Shown: piece after piece, positions 46,135 to 54,680 of the stretch | Numbering within the stretch: position 1 is the stretch's first letter | How the letters are laid out: each line of letters begins with the position of its first letter | Assembly (NCBI RefSeq): GCF_030317105.1 | Contig: NZ_JASZYG010000002.1 | Span: forward strand, 1 to 64,000 | Length of the DNA: 64,000 nt | Direction of reading: 5' to 3' | From: Variovorax brevis | GTDB lineage: Bacteria; Pseudomonadota; Gammaproteobacteria; Burkholderiales; Burkholderiaceae_C | Translations under genes and position numbers: made by a program | The notes under the pieces: model-generated | What the model saw: only the letters and a program-made list of their open reading frames with translations | What the model was told of the DNA's origin: nothing | Databases searched by the model: none

Positions 46135-47250
46135 TCAGAGCTGCCCGACGACGCCCTCGACCAGGTAGTTCATCTTCTCGAGCTCCAGGTCGGTTTGCTT
46201 GTAGACCTTGCCCGCGGGGATGACCACGGCGCCCCGGTTGTCCTTGACGCCGTCCTTGAAGATGTCGAAGTTGCCCGCGATCATCTTGGCCTTGATGTCG
46301 TCTGCCTGCTTCTTCGCGGTGTCCGGCACCATCGGGCCGTAGGCGGACATCTTCACGTAGCCTTCCTTCAGGCCACCGCGCAGGAAGTTGGGGTGCGGCT
46401 TGCCGGTCTTGGCGGCGTCAACCAGCGTGGTGTACGCGGTGAGCCAGTTCCACTCGGCACCGGTGAGGTACGCGTTGGGTGCCAGCTTGGCCTGGCTCGC
46501 GTGGTAGCCGCACACCATCTTGCCGCGCTTGGCGGCTGTCTCGACGATGACCTTCGGGCTGTCCACGTGCATCGTGAACACGTCGCAGCCCTGGTCGGCC
46601 AGGCTGTTGGTGGCTTCCGCCTCTTTCACGGGCATCGACCAGTCGCCGGTGAAGATCGCCGCGCAGGTGATGCCCGGCTTCACGGAGCGCGCACCCATCG
46701 TGAAGGCGTTGATGTTGCGCAGCACCTGCGGGATCGGCTTGGCCGCGATGAAGCCGATCTTGTTGCTCTTGGTCATGTGCCCGGCGATGACGCCGTTCAG
46801 GTACTGGCATTCGTCGATGTAGCCGAAGAAGCTGCCCACGTTCTTGGGGTGCTTGCCTTCGGTCCACAGGCCGCCGCAATGGGCGAAGCGCACGTCGGGG
46901 TTCTTGGGGGCGAGCGCGAGGATGTGCGGGTCGAAATAACCGTAGGAGGTCGGGATCAGCAGCTTCGCGCCGTCCTGCGAAATCATGCCGGTCATGGTCT
47001 TTTGCACGGCGGCGGTTTCGGGCACGTTTTCTTCCTCGACCACCTTCACGCCAGGCATCTTCTTGAGTTCGGCCGCGGCCATGGCTTGCGCCTGGTTGTA
47101 GCCGTAGTCGTCACGCGGACCCACGTAGATCACGCCCACGGTGAGGGGCGCCTGCGCACGCGCCAATGCGCTCCAGCCGCCCAGGGTTCCGGCCGCGCCG
47201 AGGGCCGCCAGGGTCTTGAGTGAATCACGACGATTGAAGTGGCTGTGCAT
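46135..47250 (-). CDS. BMP-family substrate-binding protein
   Basis: A 371-residue exported binding protein. RRDSLKTLAALGAAGTLGG near the N-terminus looks like a Tat signal, then the BMP fold (VGVIYVGPRDDYGYNQAQAM, VFTMHVDSP and ALAPKNPDVRFAHCGG). First gene of its operon, with GGAGAGA upstream. BMP/PnrA proteins bind nucleosides. In this cluster a ring or linear ureide is expected. A TCTTG-N4-CAAGA palindrome lies 80 bp upstream. Confidence 0.9.
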   Translation of the reverse strand: MHSHFNRRDSLKTLAALGAAGTLGGWSALARAQAPLTVGVIYVGPRDDYGYNQAQAMAAAELKKMPGVKVVEEENVPETAAVQKTMTGMISQDGAKLLIPTSYGYFDPHILALAPKNPDVRFAHCGGLWTEGKHPKNVGSFFGYIDECQYLNGVIAGHMTKSNKIGFIAAKPIPQVLRNINAFTMGARSVKPGITCAAIFTGDWSMPVKEAEATNSLADQGCDVFTMHVDSPKVIVETAAKRGKMVCGYHASQAKLAPNAYLTGAEWNWLTAYTTLVDAAKTGKPHPNFLRGGLKEGYVKMSAYGPMVPDTAKKQADDIKAKMIAGNFDIFKDGVKDNRGAVVIPAGKVYKQTDLELEKMNYLVEGVVGQL

Positions 47251-47329
47251 GGTTCTCTCTCCAGATAGTGGGTTGAAAGTCAGGGCGGTCGGATGTCGCG
47301 AAGGGAGCTGCGTTCAGGACGGCGATCCA

Positions 47330-47343
47330 TCTTGGATACAAGA
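47330..47343 (-). promoter_or_regulatory. TCTTG-GATA-CAAGA palindrome 1
   Basis: A perfect 5-bp inverted repeat with a four-base centre, like TTGTATACAA-type sites of FCD GntR regulators. It is 80 bp upstream of the BMP binding-protein gene, in the only sizeable gap between the two operons. The same pattern recurs at 54055. Confidence 0.62.
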
Positions 47344-47413
47344 CGGTACGCATAAAGCGTGCCGACGATTCGGGGCCATTTGCGGCCTGCGGCGCATCAA
47401 GCCGGTGCGAAAT

Positions 47414-47800
47414 TCAGCCCAGCAGGCTGACGTGCGCGGAGACCACGCGCCAACCTTGCGCAGTGCGTGCCCAGGTCTGGCTCTGGCGGCCATCGCGCGT
47501 GCCGCCGGTGCGGCGAAATTCGATGTTGGTGGTCGCGAAATCGCGGCCGTAAGTGGTGATGATGGTGCGCAGGATTTCGCGCGCCAGCCCGGTTGCCGGG
47601 CGGCCCGCGCGGAACGCCTTGATCGCGTCGAATCCGTAGAGGTTTTCGCCGGCCCCGTAGCGCAGCGTGTGCGGGCTGTTCCAGAACAGTTCGTCCAGCA
47701 CCTCGACCTTGTTGTTGACCAGCGCGTCTTCATAGCGCGCGAAAGCGGCCGTGACTTCGGCGAGCACTTCGGGAATGTTGATGTCGCTGTCTTCGATCAT
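47414..47800 (-). CDS. atzH: AtzH/HpxZ-type protein (DUF3225)
   Basis: A 128-residue SnoaL-like single-domain protein: [47 protein letters not shown] and [19 protein letters not shown]. It matches AtzH/HpxZ, as I recall also 128 residues. AtzH of the cyanuric acid pathway processes 1,3-dicarboxyurea, giving allophanate. HpxZ is its homologue in oxalurate use. It is 12 bp after atzE and ends the operon. AGGGG precedes the ATG. Confidence 0.87.
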   Translation of the reverse strand: MIEDSDINIPEVLAEVTAAFARYEDALVNNKVEVLDELFWNSPHTLRYGAGENLYGFDAIKAFRAGRPATGLAREILRTIITTYGRDFATTNIEFRRTGGTRDGRQSQTWARTAQGWRVVSAHVSLLG

Positions 47801-47812
47801 GCGAATGGCCCC

Positions 47813-49270
47813 TCAGATCGTGACCGTCGCCCCGGGCAGTTCGGCCACCGGCGAATGCACCACGCCGGCCGCTTCGAGCGCGGCAGCCACCCGCAGCGCG
47901 AGGTCTTCGCGCCACGGCGCGGCGATCACCTGCACGCCGATGGGCAGGGCCGAAGGCGCCTGGGCGCTGCCCCACACGGGCACGGCCACCACCGGCAAGC
48001 CGATGCACGAGATGGGTTGCGTGAGCACGCCCATGTTGGGGCGCACCGGCAGGCGCTGGCCGTTGATCTCGAACCACTCGGCGCCAATGGGCGTCGCGGG
48101 GCATGGCGTGGCCGCCGCGAGCAGGATGTCGAAGTGCTCGAACACGCGCGCCACGGCTTCGGCGTACAGGCGCCGAACGCGCTGCGCACGCGCGATCCAC
48201 GCGGCAGGCAACAGCGTGCCGGCCAGGAAGCGGTCGCGCGAAAGCGGCTCGAAGTCCTGCGGCCGCGTGCGCAGGTCGTGCAAATGCAGCGCGGCGCCTT
48301 CGGAATTCGTGATGAGGAACGCAGCCGCCCTGCCCGCCTGCACCATTGGCAGTTCGACCGATTCGGTGGCGCCCAGTGCATCGGCCACGCGGTCGACCGC
48401 CGCGAGCGCCTGGGCTTGCGCGCGTTCGCGGAAGTAGCCGCCGAGCACGCCGATGCGCAGGCCCTGCGTGCCCCTGCCCAGCAGGGGCGTGACCGATTGC
48501 ACTTCGCGCTGGGCGCAGCCGGGGTCGCGGTGCTTGCCGGTCTCCGGCCCCTGCATCGCGTCATACGCCAGCGCCAGGTCGCGCGCCGAACGCGCGAAGG
48601 GGCCGAGATGGTCGAGGCTCGACACGAAGGGGTAGCTGCCGCTGCGCGGCAAGCGGCCGAAAGTAGGCTTCAGCCCGAACACGCCGCACAGCGATGAGGG
48701 CACGCGAATCGATCCGTTGGTGTCGGAGCCCAGCGTGAGGGGCACTTGCCCTGCCGCGATCGCTGCGCCCGAGCCACCCGACGATCCGCCCGCAATCCGG
48801 GAGAGGTCGTGCGGATTCCGCGCGGGGCCTTCGTGGCTGTTCTCGGTTGTGAAGCCGTAGGCGTACTCGTCCATGTTGAGCGCGCCCACCAGCACGGCGC
48901 CCGCGGCTTCGAGCCGCGTGACCAGTGCCGCATCGGACGTGGCGGGCGGCGTGTCGCGCTCGATCTTCGAGCCGGCGAGCGTCGTGAGGCCGTCGATGTC
49001 GAAGAGGTTCTTGACGGCGAAAGGAACGCCGAGGAGCGGCAGCTTGCGAAGCTGCTCTCGTTGCGCGGAGGCCAGTTGCGCATCGAGCGCGGCGGCACGC
49101 TTGAGGGCCCGCTCGCGCGTGATGTCCGTGAAGGCGTTGACGCGGTCGTCCGTTGCGTCGATGCATGCGAAGCTGGCCAGCGCGAGCGCGGTCACGCTGA
49201 CGGTGCCGTTGCGCACTGCTTCGGCCATCGCGCTGCCGTCCTTGCGCAGCAGGTCTGTGACGCCGCTCAT
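47813..49270 (-). CDS. atzE: AtzE-type amidase (1-carboxybiuret hydrolase catalytic subunit)
   Basis: A 485-residue amidase-signature enzyme with Lys in VPFAVKNLFDIDG, cis-Ser/Ser in RIAGGSSGGSGAAIAAG and the AtzE-like sequence LTTLAGSKIERDTPPATSD and LNMDEYAYGFTTENS. AtzE with AtzG cleaves the amide of 1-carboxybiuret. The HpxY homologue acts in oxalurate use. Genes atzG-atzE-atzH are consecutive. The start at 49270 (MSGVTDLL) fits the family. Confidence 0.9.
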   Translation of the reverse strand: MSGVTDLLRKDGSAMAEAVRNGTVSVTALALASFACIDATDDRVNAFTDITRERALKRAAALDAQLASAQREQLRKLPLLGVPFAVKNLFDIDGLTTLAGSKIERDTPPATSDAALVTRLEAAGAVLVGALNMDEYAYGFTTENSHEGPARNPHDLSRIAGGSSGGSGAAIAAGQVPLTLGSDTNGSIRVPSSLCGVFGLKPTFGRLPRSGSYPFVSSLDHLGPFARSARDLALAYDAMQGPETGKHRDPGCAQREVQSVTPLLGRGTQGLRIGVLGGYFRERAQAQALAAVDRVADALGATESVELPMVQAGRAAAFLITNSEGAALHLHDLRTRPQDFEPLSRDRFLAGTLLPAAWIARAQRVRRLYAEAVARVFEHFDILLAAATPCPATPIGAEWFEINGQRLPVRPNMGVLTQPISCIGLPVVAVPVWGSAQAPSALPIGVQVIAAPWREDLALRVAAALEAAGVVHSPVAELPGATVTI

Positions 49271-49325
49271 CCCGCAAGCTCCGCGTTGCGTGCCGCGGCA
49301 TTCGCGTTGGGGGCTTCGCGGCACG

Positions 49326-49532
49326 TCATGCCTGCACTCTCCGCGGCGAGACCGGCGTGAAAGTCATCGCAGGCTCGACATGCGCATCCAGCGGCACGGC
49401 GTCCACCAGCGCGGCCATGTCGGCGGCGAGCGCAAAGTAGCGCAGCACGCCGGCACGATGTTCGGGCCGCAGGCGCAGGTCCAGCGCGTTGGCGCTGGCA
49501 TCGACAAAGGCTTCAAGCTGTTCAGGCGACAT
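49326..49532 (-). CDS. atzG: AtzG-type small partner subunit (DUF4089)
   Basis: A 68-residue protein, the length I recall for AtzG. MSPEQLEAFVDASANALDLRLRPEHRAG forms two helices, and a C-terminal PAMTFTPVSPRR tail wraps the amidase in GatC-like fashion. It forms a complex with AtzE, like GatCA of the transamidosome. The ATG at 49532 is preferred over an upstream TTG. The gene is easily missed because of its size. It follows the ABC ATPase gene by 21 bp. Confidence 0.87.
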   Translation of the reverse strand: MSPEQLEAFVDASANALDLRLRPEHRAGVLRYFALAADMAALVDAVPLDAHVEPAMTFTPVSPRRVQA

Positions 49533-49553
49533 GATCAAGCGTGTGGAGTGGAT

Positions 49554-50387
49554 CTATCGGCGCACTTCGCGCTGGAAAATCTCGAGGCTGCGCTTCTTGG
49601 TCTGCACGAAGCTCTGCTCGCTGAGCGTGTCGACGGTGCGTGGTCGCGCATCGCCGTACGGCAGGATCTCGGCCACGCGCGTGGGCCGCTTGGTGAGCAA
49701 CAGCACCTGGTCGGCGAGGTACACCGCCTCTTCCAGATCGTGCGAGACCAGCAGCATCGTGGTGCCCGTCTGCATGAACACTTCCTGCAGCTTCTCGCGG
49801 ATGAAAAGCGTCATCTCGAAGTCGAGCGCGGAGAAGGGTTCGTCGAGAAAAAGCACCTCGGGCTCCGGTGCCAGCGCGCGCATGATCGATGCCGTCTGCT
49901 GCTGCCCGCCGGAGAGTTCGTACGGATAGCGCTTGAGGTCGAACTTCACGTCGAAGGAAGCGACCAGCTCTTCCATGCGCCGGTCCACCTGCGCCTTGCT
50001 TCGCCCTTCCAGCTTGAGCGGATAGGCGATGTTGTCGATGGTGCGCATCCACGGGAACATCGCCTCGCGGTAGTTCTGGAACACGTAGCCGATCTTGGTG
50101 TCCTTGAGCGACTTGCCGTCGAACAGGATCTCGCCCGAGTCGATGGGAATCAGCCCCGCAATCATGTTGATCAGCGTCGACTTGCCGCAACCGTTGGGGC
50201 CGAACACCGACACGATGCGGCCCTTGGGAATGTCGAGGTCGAAGTTCTCGTACAGCGGCCAGCCGGCAAAGTACTTGGTCAGGCCGCGGATGGTGATGTG
50301 CGTGCCGGACGGGCCGGGCGTGAAGGCGGGCCGGGGCACATCGGCGTACACCGGGCCACCGATCACGACGTCAGTGGTGGCGCGCAT
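49554..50387 (-). CDS. NitT/TauT-type ABC transporter ATPase
   Basis: A 277-residue ABC ATPase with Walker A FGPNGCGKST, signature YELSGGQQQTASIMRAL, Walker B EVLFLDEPF and the switch His in LLVSHDLEEAV. This is the SsuB/TauB/NrtD class. A 28-residue N-terminal extension precedes the ABC fold. GGAGGA lies before the ATG. It works with the permease and binding protein immediately upstream. Confidence 0.92.
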   Translation of the reverse strand: MRATTDVVIGGPVYADVPRPAFTPGPSGTHITIRGLTKYFAGWPLYENFDLDIPKGRIVSVFGPNGCGKSTLINMIAGLIPIDSGEILFDGKSLKDTKIGYVFQNYREAMFPWMRTIDNIAYPLKLEGRSKAQVDRRMEELVASFDVKFDLKRYPYELSGGQQQTASIMRALAPEPEVLFLDEPFSALDFEMTLFIREKLQEVFMQTGTTMLLVSHDLEEAVYLADQVLLLTKRPTRVAEILPYGDARPRTVDTLSEQSFVQTKKRSLEIFQREVRR

Positions 50388-50438
50388 GATGTTCCTCCGT
50401 CAGTGGTCTGCATTGCGTTTGCGCGGGGTGGGGCTTGT

Positions 50439-51272
50439 TCATCTTCCACTCCAGTGCACGATGCGGCGCTCGGCCAGCAAGAAGAGAACGTTCAACGCGT
50501 AGCCCAGGGCGCCGGCCGCGAGGATGGAGGCATACATGTCCTTCACGTTCATCACCTGCTGCGAGTTGATGATGCGGTGGCCCAGGCCCGTGTCCGAGCC
50601 GATGAACATCTCGGCCACGATCACGATCACCAGCGCCATCGACACGGCGGAGCGCAGGCCGACGAAGCTGGGCTGAAGGCTTTCCCACACCAGCACGTCA
50701 CGAAAGATCTGCCAGCGCGATGCGCCCATGACCTTGGCGGCCATCACCCGCTGCTTGCGCGCGTTCATCACGCCGTAGGCGCTGTTGAAGACCACGATCA
50801 GCATCGCGCCGAAGGCGGCGATGGCGATCTTGTTGACGTCGGAAACGCCGAAGATCATCAGGAACAGCGGAATGAGCGCTGACGATGGCGTGGAGCGAAA
50901 GAAGTCGATCAGGAACTCGACGCTGCGATAGGCCTTTTCGGTGCTGCCCAACAACACACCCAGTGGCACACCCACCACGGCCGCGATCAGGAAGGCCTGG
51001 ATGGTGCGCCACACCGTGACCGCAAAGTCCCCCAGCAGCGAACCTCCGGCCAGCCCGGTGAGGAGCGTCGCGACGGTGTCGGCTGGCAGCGGCAGCAAGA
51101 TGGCCTTGATGAAGCCGAAGCGCACCGCCACGTCCCACACGACGAAGAGCACGACGGGGCCGATGAAAGGCAAGGCCTTGAGCCAGCGCGAGGGCCGCGG
51201 CGGCGCCGAAGGAGCGCCAGCGCCGGCGGGAGGCGCCCAAGGCGCCGTGGCGGAAGGAGCGGGGTCGGCCAT
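50439..51272 (-). CDS. NitT/TauT-type ABC transporter permease
   Basis: A 277-residue permease with a Pro/Ala-rich N-terminus, six helices (from about residue 30) and the EAA-like loop KVMGASRWQIFRDVLVWESLQPSFVG that contacts the ATPase. It starts 4 bp after the binding-protein stop. The SsuC/TauC branch imports small organic or inorganic anions. Confidence 0.9.
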   Translation of the reverse strand: MADPAPSATAPWAPPAGAGAPSAPPRPSRWLKALPFIGPVVLFVVWDVAVRFGFIKAILLPLPADTVATLLTGLAGGSLLGDFAVTVWRTIQAFLIAAVVGVPLGVLLGSTEKAYRSVEFLIDFFRSTPSSALIPLFLMIFGVSDVNKIAIAAFGAMLIVVFNSAYGVMNARKQRVMAAKVMGASRWQIFRDVLVWESLQPSFVGLRSAVSMALVIVIVAEMFIGSDTGLGHRIINSQQVMNVKDMYASILAAGALGYALNVLFLLAERRIVHWSGR

Positions 51273-51276
51273 GGCC

Positions 51277-52284
51277 TCAGGCCTTGTAGAGCATGGAGTC
51301 GACCATGAGGCGCGACGAGAAGATGCCCTTCTCCGAGAACAGGTCGAAGAACTTCTGGAAGTGCGCGATGTCCCCGGGCGTGAACTCGTTGTACATGGTG
51401 TATGCCGCCATCGGCACCTCATTGGTGAGCGCGCCCTCGATGGCCGTGTAGCCCTTGAGGTACTGGCGCGCTTCCGTGCCCTTGGTGCGCACGTAGGTCA
51501 CGCCCTGGCCGTAGGCCGTAATGAACTTCTTCGCCACCTCCGGGTTCTTCTTGATGAAGGCCGAGGTCAGCGAGGCCGAGCCGCCGAACCACGGCGCCAT
51601 CGGATCGCCCAAAATGTACTTGGCGATGACGCCGGTTTCGAGCACGCGCGTGCTGTTGCTCAGCCGGCCGATGGTGCCGGTGGGCTCCAGCGTGTAGCAG
51701 CCATCGACCTGCCCGGCCGCCAATGACGCGACGTGCTGGCCGATGGGAAGTTCGACCACCGTGGCGCCGGTCGCGCCGCCGCGTTCGAGCACCGTCTTGG
51801 CCAGCGTCACGTTCTGGATGCCGGGACCGGAAGCCACGCGCTTGCCCTTCAGGTCGGCCATGACCTTGGCCGTGCTGCCGATGGGCACCAGCATTTCGTC
51901 GAGCACGTTCTTCTGGTTGCTCGGGTTGGAGCAGAAGATCTTGAAGGAGCCCGGTGCGGCAATCTCGCCGATGGCGATGTTGGCCGAGCCGGTGCCGTTG
52001 GCGCTGCCGTCGCAGCGGTCGGCGAGCATGGCTTCCATGATCTGCTGCGCGGCTGCGTAGCGCTGCACTTCCACATCGACGCCAGCGGCCTTGAAGAAGC
52101 CCTGCTCCACCGCGGCGTAGAACGGCAGGCCGGCGGCAATGGGCCAGTAGCCGATGCGCACCTTCGAACTGGACTGCGCGCGCACGAACGCCGGCGCCGC
52201 GAGTGCGGCCATGCCCGCCGCGCCCGCTTGCAACAGTTGCCTGCGTTGATGCGAAGTCGTTGAAGTGGGAGCGCGTGATTTCAT
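51277..52284 (-). CDS. NitT/TauT-type ABC substrate-binding protein
   Basis: A 335-residue periplasmic binding protein. The Tat-type N-terminus HQRRQLLQAGAAGMAALAAP precedes VRIGYWPIAAGLPFYAAVEQGFFKAAGVDVEV, the typical opening of SsuA/THI5-like proteins. Start at 52284. In this operon it likely binds a small urea-like or carboxylated nitrogen compound. 43 bp after the atzF stop. Confidence 0.9.
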   Translation of the reverse strand: MKSRAPTSTTSHQRRQLLQAGAAGMAALAAPAFVRAQSSSKVRIGYWPIAAGLPFYAAVEQGFFKAAGVDVEVQRYAAAQQIMEAMLADRCDGSANGTGSANIAIGEIAAPGSFKIFCSNPSNQKNVLDEMLVPIGSTAKVMADLKGKRVASGPGIQNVTLAKTVLERGGATGATVVELPIGQHVASLAAGQVDGCYTLEPTGTIGRLSNSTRVLETGVIAKYILGDPMAPWFGGSASLTSAFIKKNPEVAKKFITAYGQGVTYVRTKGTEARQYLKGYTAIEGALTNEVPMAAYTMYNEFTPGDIAHFQKFFDLFSEKGIFSSRLMVDSMLYKA

Positions 52285-52327
52285 GGGCGGGTCCTGCCAG
52301 GCAAAGAACAAAGGAATTCGGGGCGAT

Positions 52328-54040
52328 TCATGCTGCGTTGGACTGGCGCGATTCGATGTACTTGCGCCAGCCGCCCAGGTGCGTGATGTCGCTGGCCCCT
52401 TCCGTGGCCAGCGATTCGCAGGCAAAGCCCTGCACGCTGCTGCCGTCGGCCAGCACCAGCGTGCCGATGCCCAGCGGCGCGGGAATCAACGCGACGAAGC
52501 TGCCGTAGTGCGCCACCGGCATCTCCCACACCTCGACGGCAATGGATGCGCCATGGCCTTGCGGCGCACGCACCAGGCCGGGCTTGGGCGGCACGGTGCC
52601 GGGCAGGGCGTAGAGGCGGTATTGCGGCGTCGTGTGCGTCTTCTCCAGCAAGGTGGCACCGCGCTCGGTGAGCTGCCAGTTGAGCGGCATGCCCGAGAGA
52701 TGGGCGCCGACCACAGCCACTTTCACGGTTGCGGGTTTGGCAACGCCGGGAATGGCGACGGGCGCCGGCATCCGCTCGCCGGTGGCGCCAAGCGTCAGGC
52801 CCGTCGAGTGATGAAAGCGCTGGCCCAGATCCGCCAGTTGCAGGTCGCTTGCGCACGGCCCGACCAGCGTGATGCCAAAGGGCAAACCGTCCGGGCGCAT
52901 GCTGGCGGGCACCGCGATCGCGGCGTAGTCCAGCAGGTTGACGAAGTTCGTGTACGCGCCGAGGTTGCGGTTGAGCACGACCGGATCGGCCAGCATCTCT
53001 TCGATCGTGTAGTGCGTGGGGGCCGTGGGCAGCAGCAGCACGTCGATGTCGCGCCACATCGGCGCGGCGCGCTGTGCGAGGGCGCGCAGTTGCGTGAGTG
53101 CGTCCGCATAGTCGGCGGCGCTGTAGCGGCGTCCGCGCGCGAGGATGCCGCGCACCGGCTCCATGACTTCGGCTTCGTAGTCGTCGAAGAATCCGCGAAC
53201 GGCGGCGTAGCGCTCGGAGACCAGCGCGCTGTCGTAGAGCAGGTCGGCCGCCTGCGCCAGCGGCGCGTAGTCGATGTCGACGCGCCGGCCACCAAGCGAT
53301 TCGAGTCGCGCGATGGCGTCGTCGAATGCCGTCTTCGCCGCGTCGTCGCCAAAGAAGGCGAGCTGCGCGGGAACGCCAAAACGGAATTGCGCAGGAAAAG
53401 GCGTACGCGTGAGCGTGAGCGCACGCGCATACGGATCCTTCGCGTCGAACTCGATGGCCGCCAGCAGCACGCGCGTCGCCATGTCCACCGTACGCGCAAA
53501 GATCGACACGCAGTCGACGCTCTGCGCCGCCGGCACCACGCCGCGCGCACTGAGCAATCCCTTTGAGGGCTTGATGCCGACGATGTTGTTGAGGCCGGCC
53601 GGCACGCGCCCGGAGCCGGCCGTGTCGGTGCCCAACGCAAAGTCCACTTGTCCGGTCGCCACCACGTAAGCCGAGCCCGAACTGGAGCCGCCCGAGACGT
53701 AGCGCGCATCGAAAGCGTTGGGCACGGCACCGTAGGGCGAACGGGTGCCGTTCAGGCCGCAGGCGAACTGGTCCAGATTGGTCTTGCCGGCGAGCGCTGC
53801 ACCGGCGGCGAGCAGGCGCTGCACCACATGGGCGTGTGCCTCGGGCGTATGGGCAAAGGCCGGGCAGGCCGCGGTGGTGGGCACGCCGGCGACGTCGATG
53901 TTGTCCTTGGCGGCAAAGCTCAGCCCCGAAAGCGCGCCGTCAGGCGAAGCGCCCGCCTCGCGCAGGGGCAAATCGAAGCGCTCGATCCACGCCGATGCGG
54001 CCAACGGGCCCGCTTTCGAATCCACCACCACATGCACCAT
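52328..54040 (-). CDS. atzF: Allophanate hydrolase
   Basis: A 570-residue enzyme with an amidase domain (to about residue 430; Lys in LSFAAKDNIDVAG, Ser pair in GGSSSGSAYVVATGQ, LGTDTAGSGRVPA) and the C-terminal allophanate hydrolase domain (about 445-570) with VVGAHLSGMPLNWQL and the YxLYALPG stretch. It splits allophanate to two ammonia and two carbon dioxide in the cytoplasm. It closes the pathway from biuret (BiuH) and carboxybiuret (AtzE/G/H). First gene of its operon. An operator-like palindrome lies 15 bp upstream. Confidence 0.93.
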   Translation of the reverse strand: MVHVVVDSKAGPLAASAWIERFDLPLREAGASPDGALSGLSFAAKDNIDVAGVPTTAACPAFAHTPEAHAHVVQRLLAAGAALAGKTNLDQFACGLNGTRSPYGAVPNAFDARYVSGGSSSGSAYVVATGQVDFALGTDTAGSGRVPAGLNNIVGIKPSKGLLSARGVVPAAQSVDCVSIFARTVDMATRVLLAAIEFDAKDPYARALTLTRTPFPAQFRFGVPAQLAFFGDDAAKTAFDDAIARLESLGGRRVDIDYAPLAQAADLLYDSALVSERYAAVRGFFDDYEAEVMEPVRGILARGRRYSAADYADALTQLRALAQRAAPMWRDIDVLLLPTAPTHYTIEEMLADPVVLNRNLGAYTNFVNLLDYAAIAVPASMRPDGLPFGITLVGPCASDLQLADLGQRFHHSTGLTLGATGERMPAPVAIPGVAKPATVKVAVVGAHLSGMPLNWQLTERGATLLEKTHTTPQYRLYALPGTVPPKPGLVRAPQGHGASIAVEVWEMPVAHYGSFVALIPAPLGIGTLVLADGSSVQGFACESLATEGASDITHLGGWRKYIESRQSNAA

Positions 54041-54054
54041 CGTCAAGCATCCTG

Positions 54055-54068
54055 TCTTGTGTACAAGA
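54055..54068 (-). promoter_or_regulatory. TCTTG-TGTA-CAAGA palindrome 2
   Basis: Same arms and centre length as the site at 47330. It is 15 bp upstream of the atzF start, where a bound repressor would block transcription or initiation. Together the two sites mark the starts of both cluster operons. Confidence 0.62.
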
Positions 54069-54127
54069 TGCGATGCAAACAATGTGCCAGATGGCCAAGC
54101 CATCTTCTGCACCTTCGATGTCGCGCG

Positions 54128-54676
54128 TCAGGCCGGTTCGGCGGTGAACTTCAGGTCGTTGCTCGACACGGCCACTGCGCGTGGCCCGAAGCTGCTGATG
54201 TTGGTGAGCGTGGCGTTGTGGTGCGCAATGACCTGCTGCGCCGTGATGGCGGCGTTGCCCGCCGAGGTATGCGCGTCCGCCACGAGCAGCACCGGGTAGC
54301 CGAGCGACAGCGCACGGCGCGCGGTCGTGTCGACGCAAAACTCCGAGTGCATGCCGCACACCACGACCTGCGCGATGTCGCGGCTTTTCAGGATCGCTTC
54401 CAGATCGGTTCGAAGGAACGCGTCCGGCGTTGTCTCGCGCACCTTGAGGTCCGCGGGTTCGACTTCCAGTCCTTTGGCAAGCTGCCAGTCGGGCGACCCA
54501 TGGACGAGATAGCCGGTCGTGGATTCGTGCTGGACGAAGATCACCGGCGCGCCGGCCTGCCGGGCCTTACGGGTGACGCGATTGATGCGGGCCATCGTGC
54601 CTTCGCAATCGAAGGCCGCACCCTCGCCTTCGCAAAGGCCCTGCTGGACGTCGATCACGAGGACGGCGGTTTTCAT
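54128..54676 (-). CDS. Isochorismatase-family cysteine hydrolase (third copy)
   Basis: A 182-residue cysteine hydrolase of the shorter PncA/YcaC-like branch: VLVIDVQQGLCEG (Asp), LVHGSPDWQLAKG and VVCGMHSEFCVDTTARRAL (Cys). More distant from BiuH than the other two. It starts 4 bp after the M48 gene, so it could belong to that unit instead of the biuret operon. Substrate unknown. Confidence 0.82.
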   Translation of the reverse strand: MKTAVLVIDVQQGLCEGEGAAFDCEGTMARINRVTRKARQAGAPVIFVQHESTTGYLVHGSPDWQLAKGLEVEPADLKVRETTPDAFLRTDLEAILKSRDIAQVVVCGMHSEFCVDTTARRALSLGYPVLLVADAHTSAGNAAITAQQVIAHHNATLTNISSFGPRAVAVSSNDLKFTAEPA

Positions 54677-54680
54677 CGCG

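Noticed and set aside
47414..49532. Assignment of the G-E-H trio to oxalurate use (HpxX-Y-Z)
   Set aside because: Possible by homology, but BiuH and AtzF in the same cluster favour the biuret/carboxybiuret reading. Left as an alternative.
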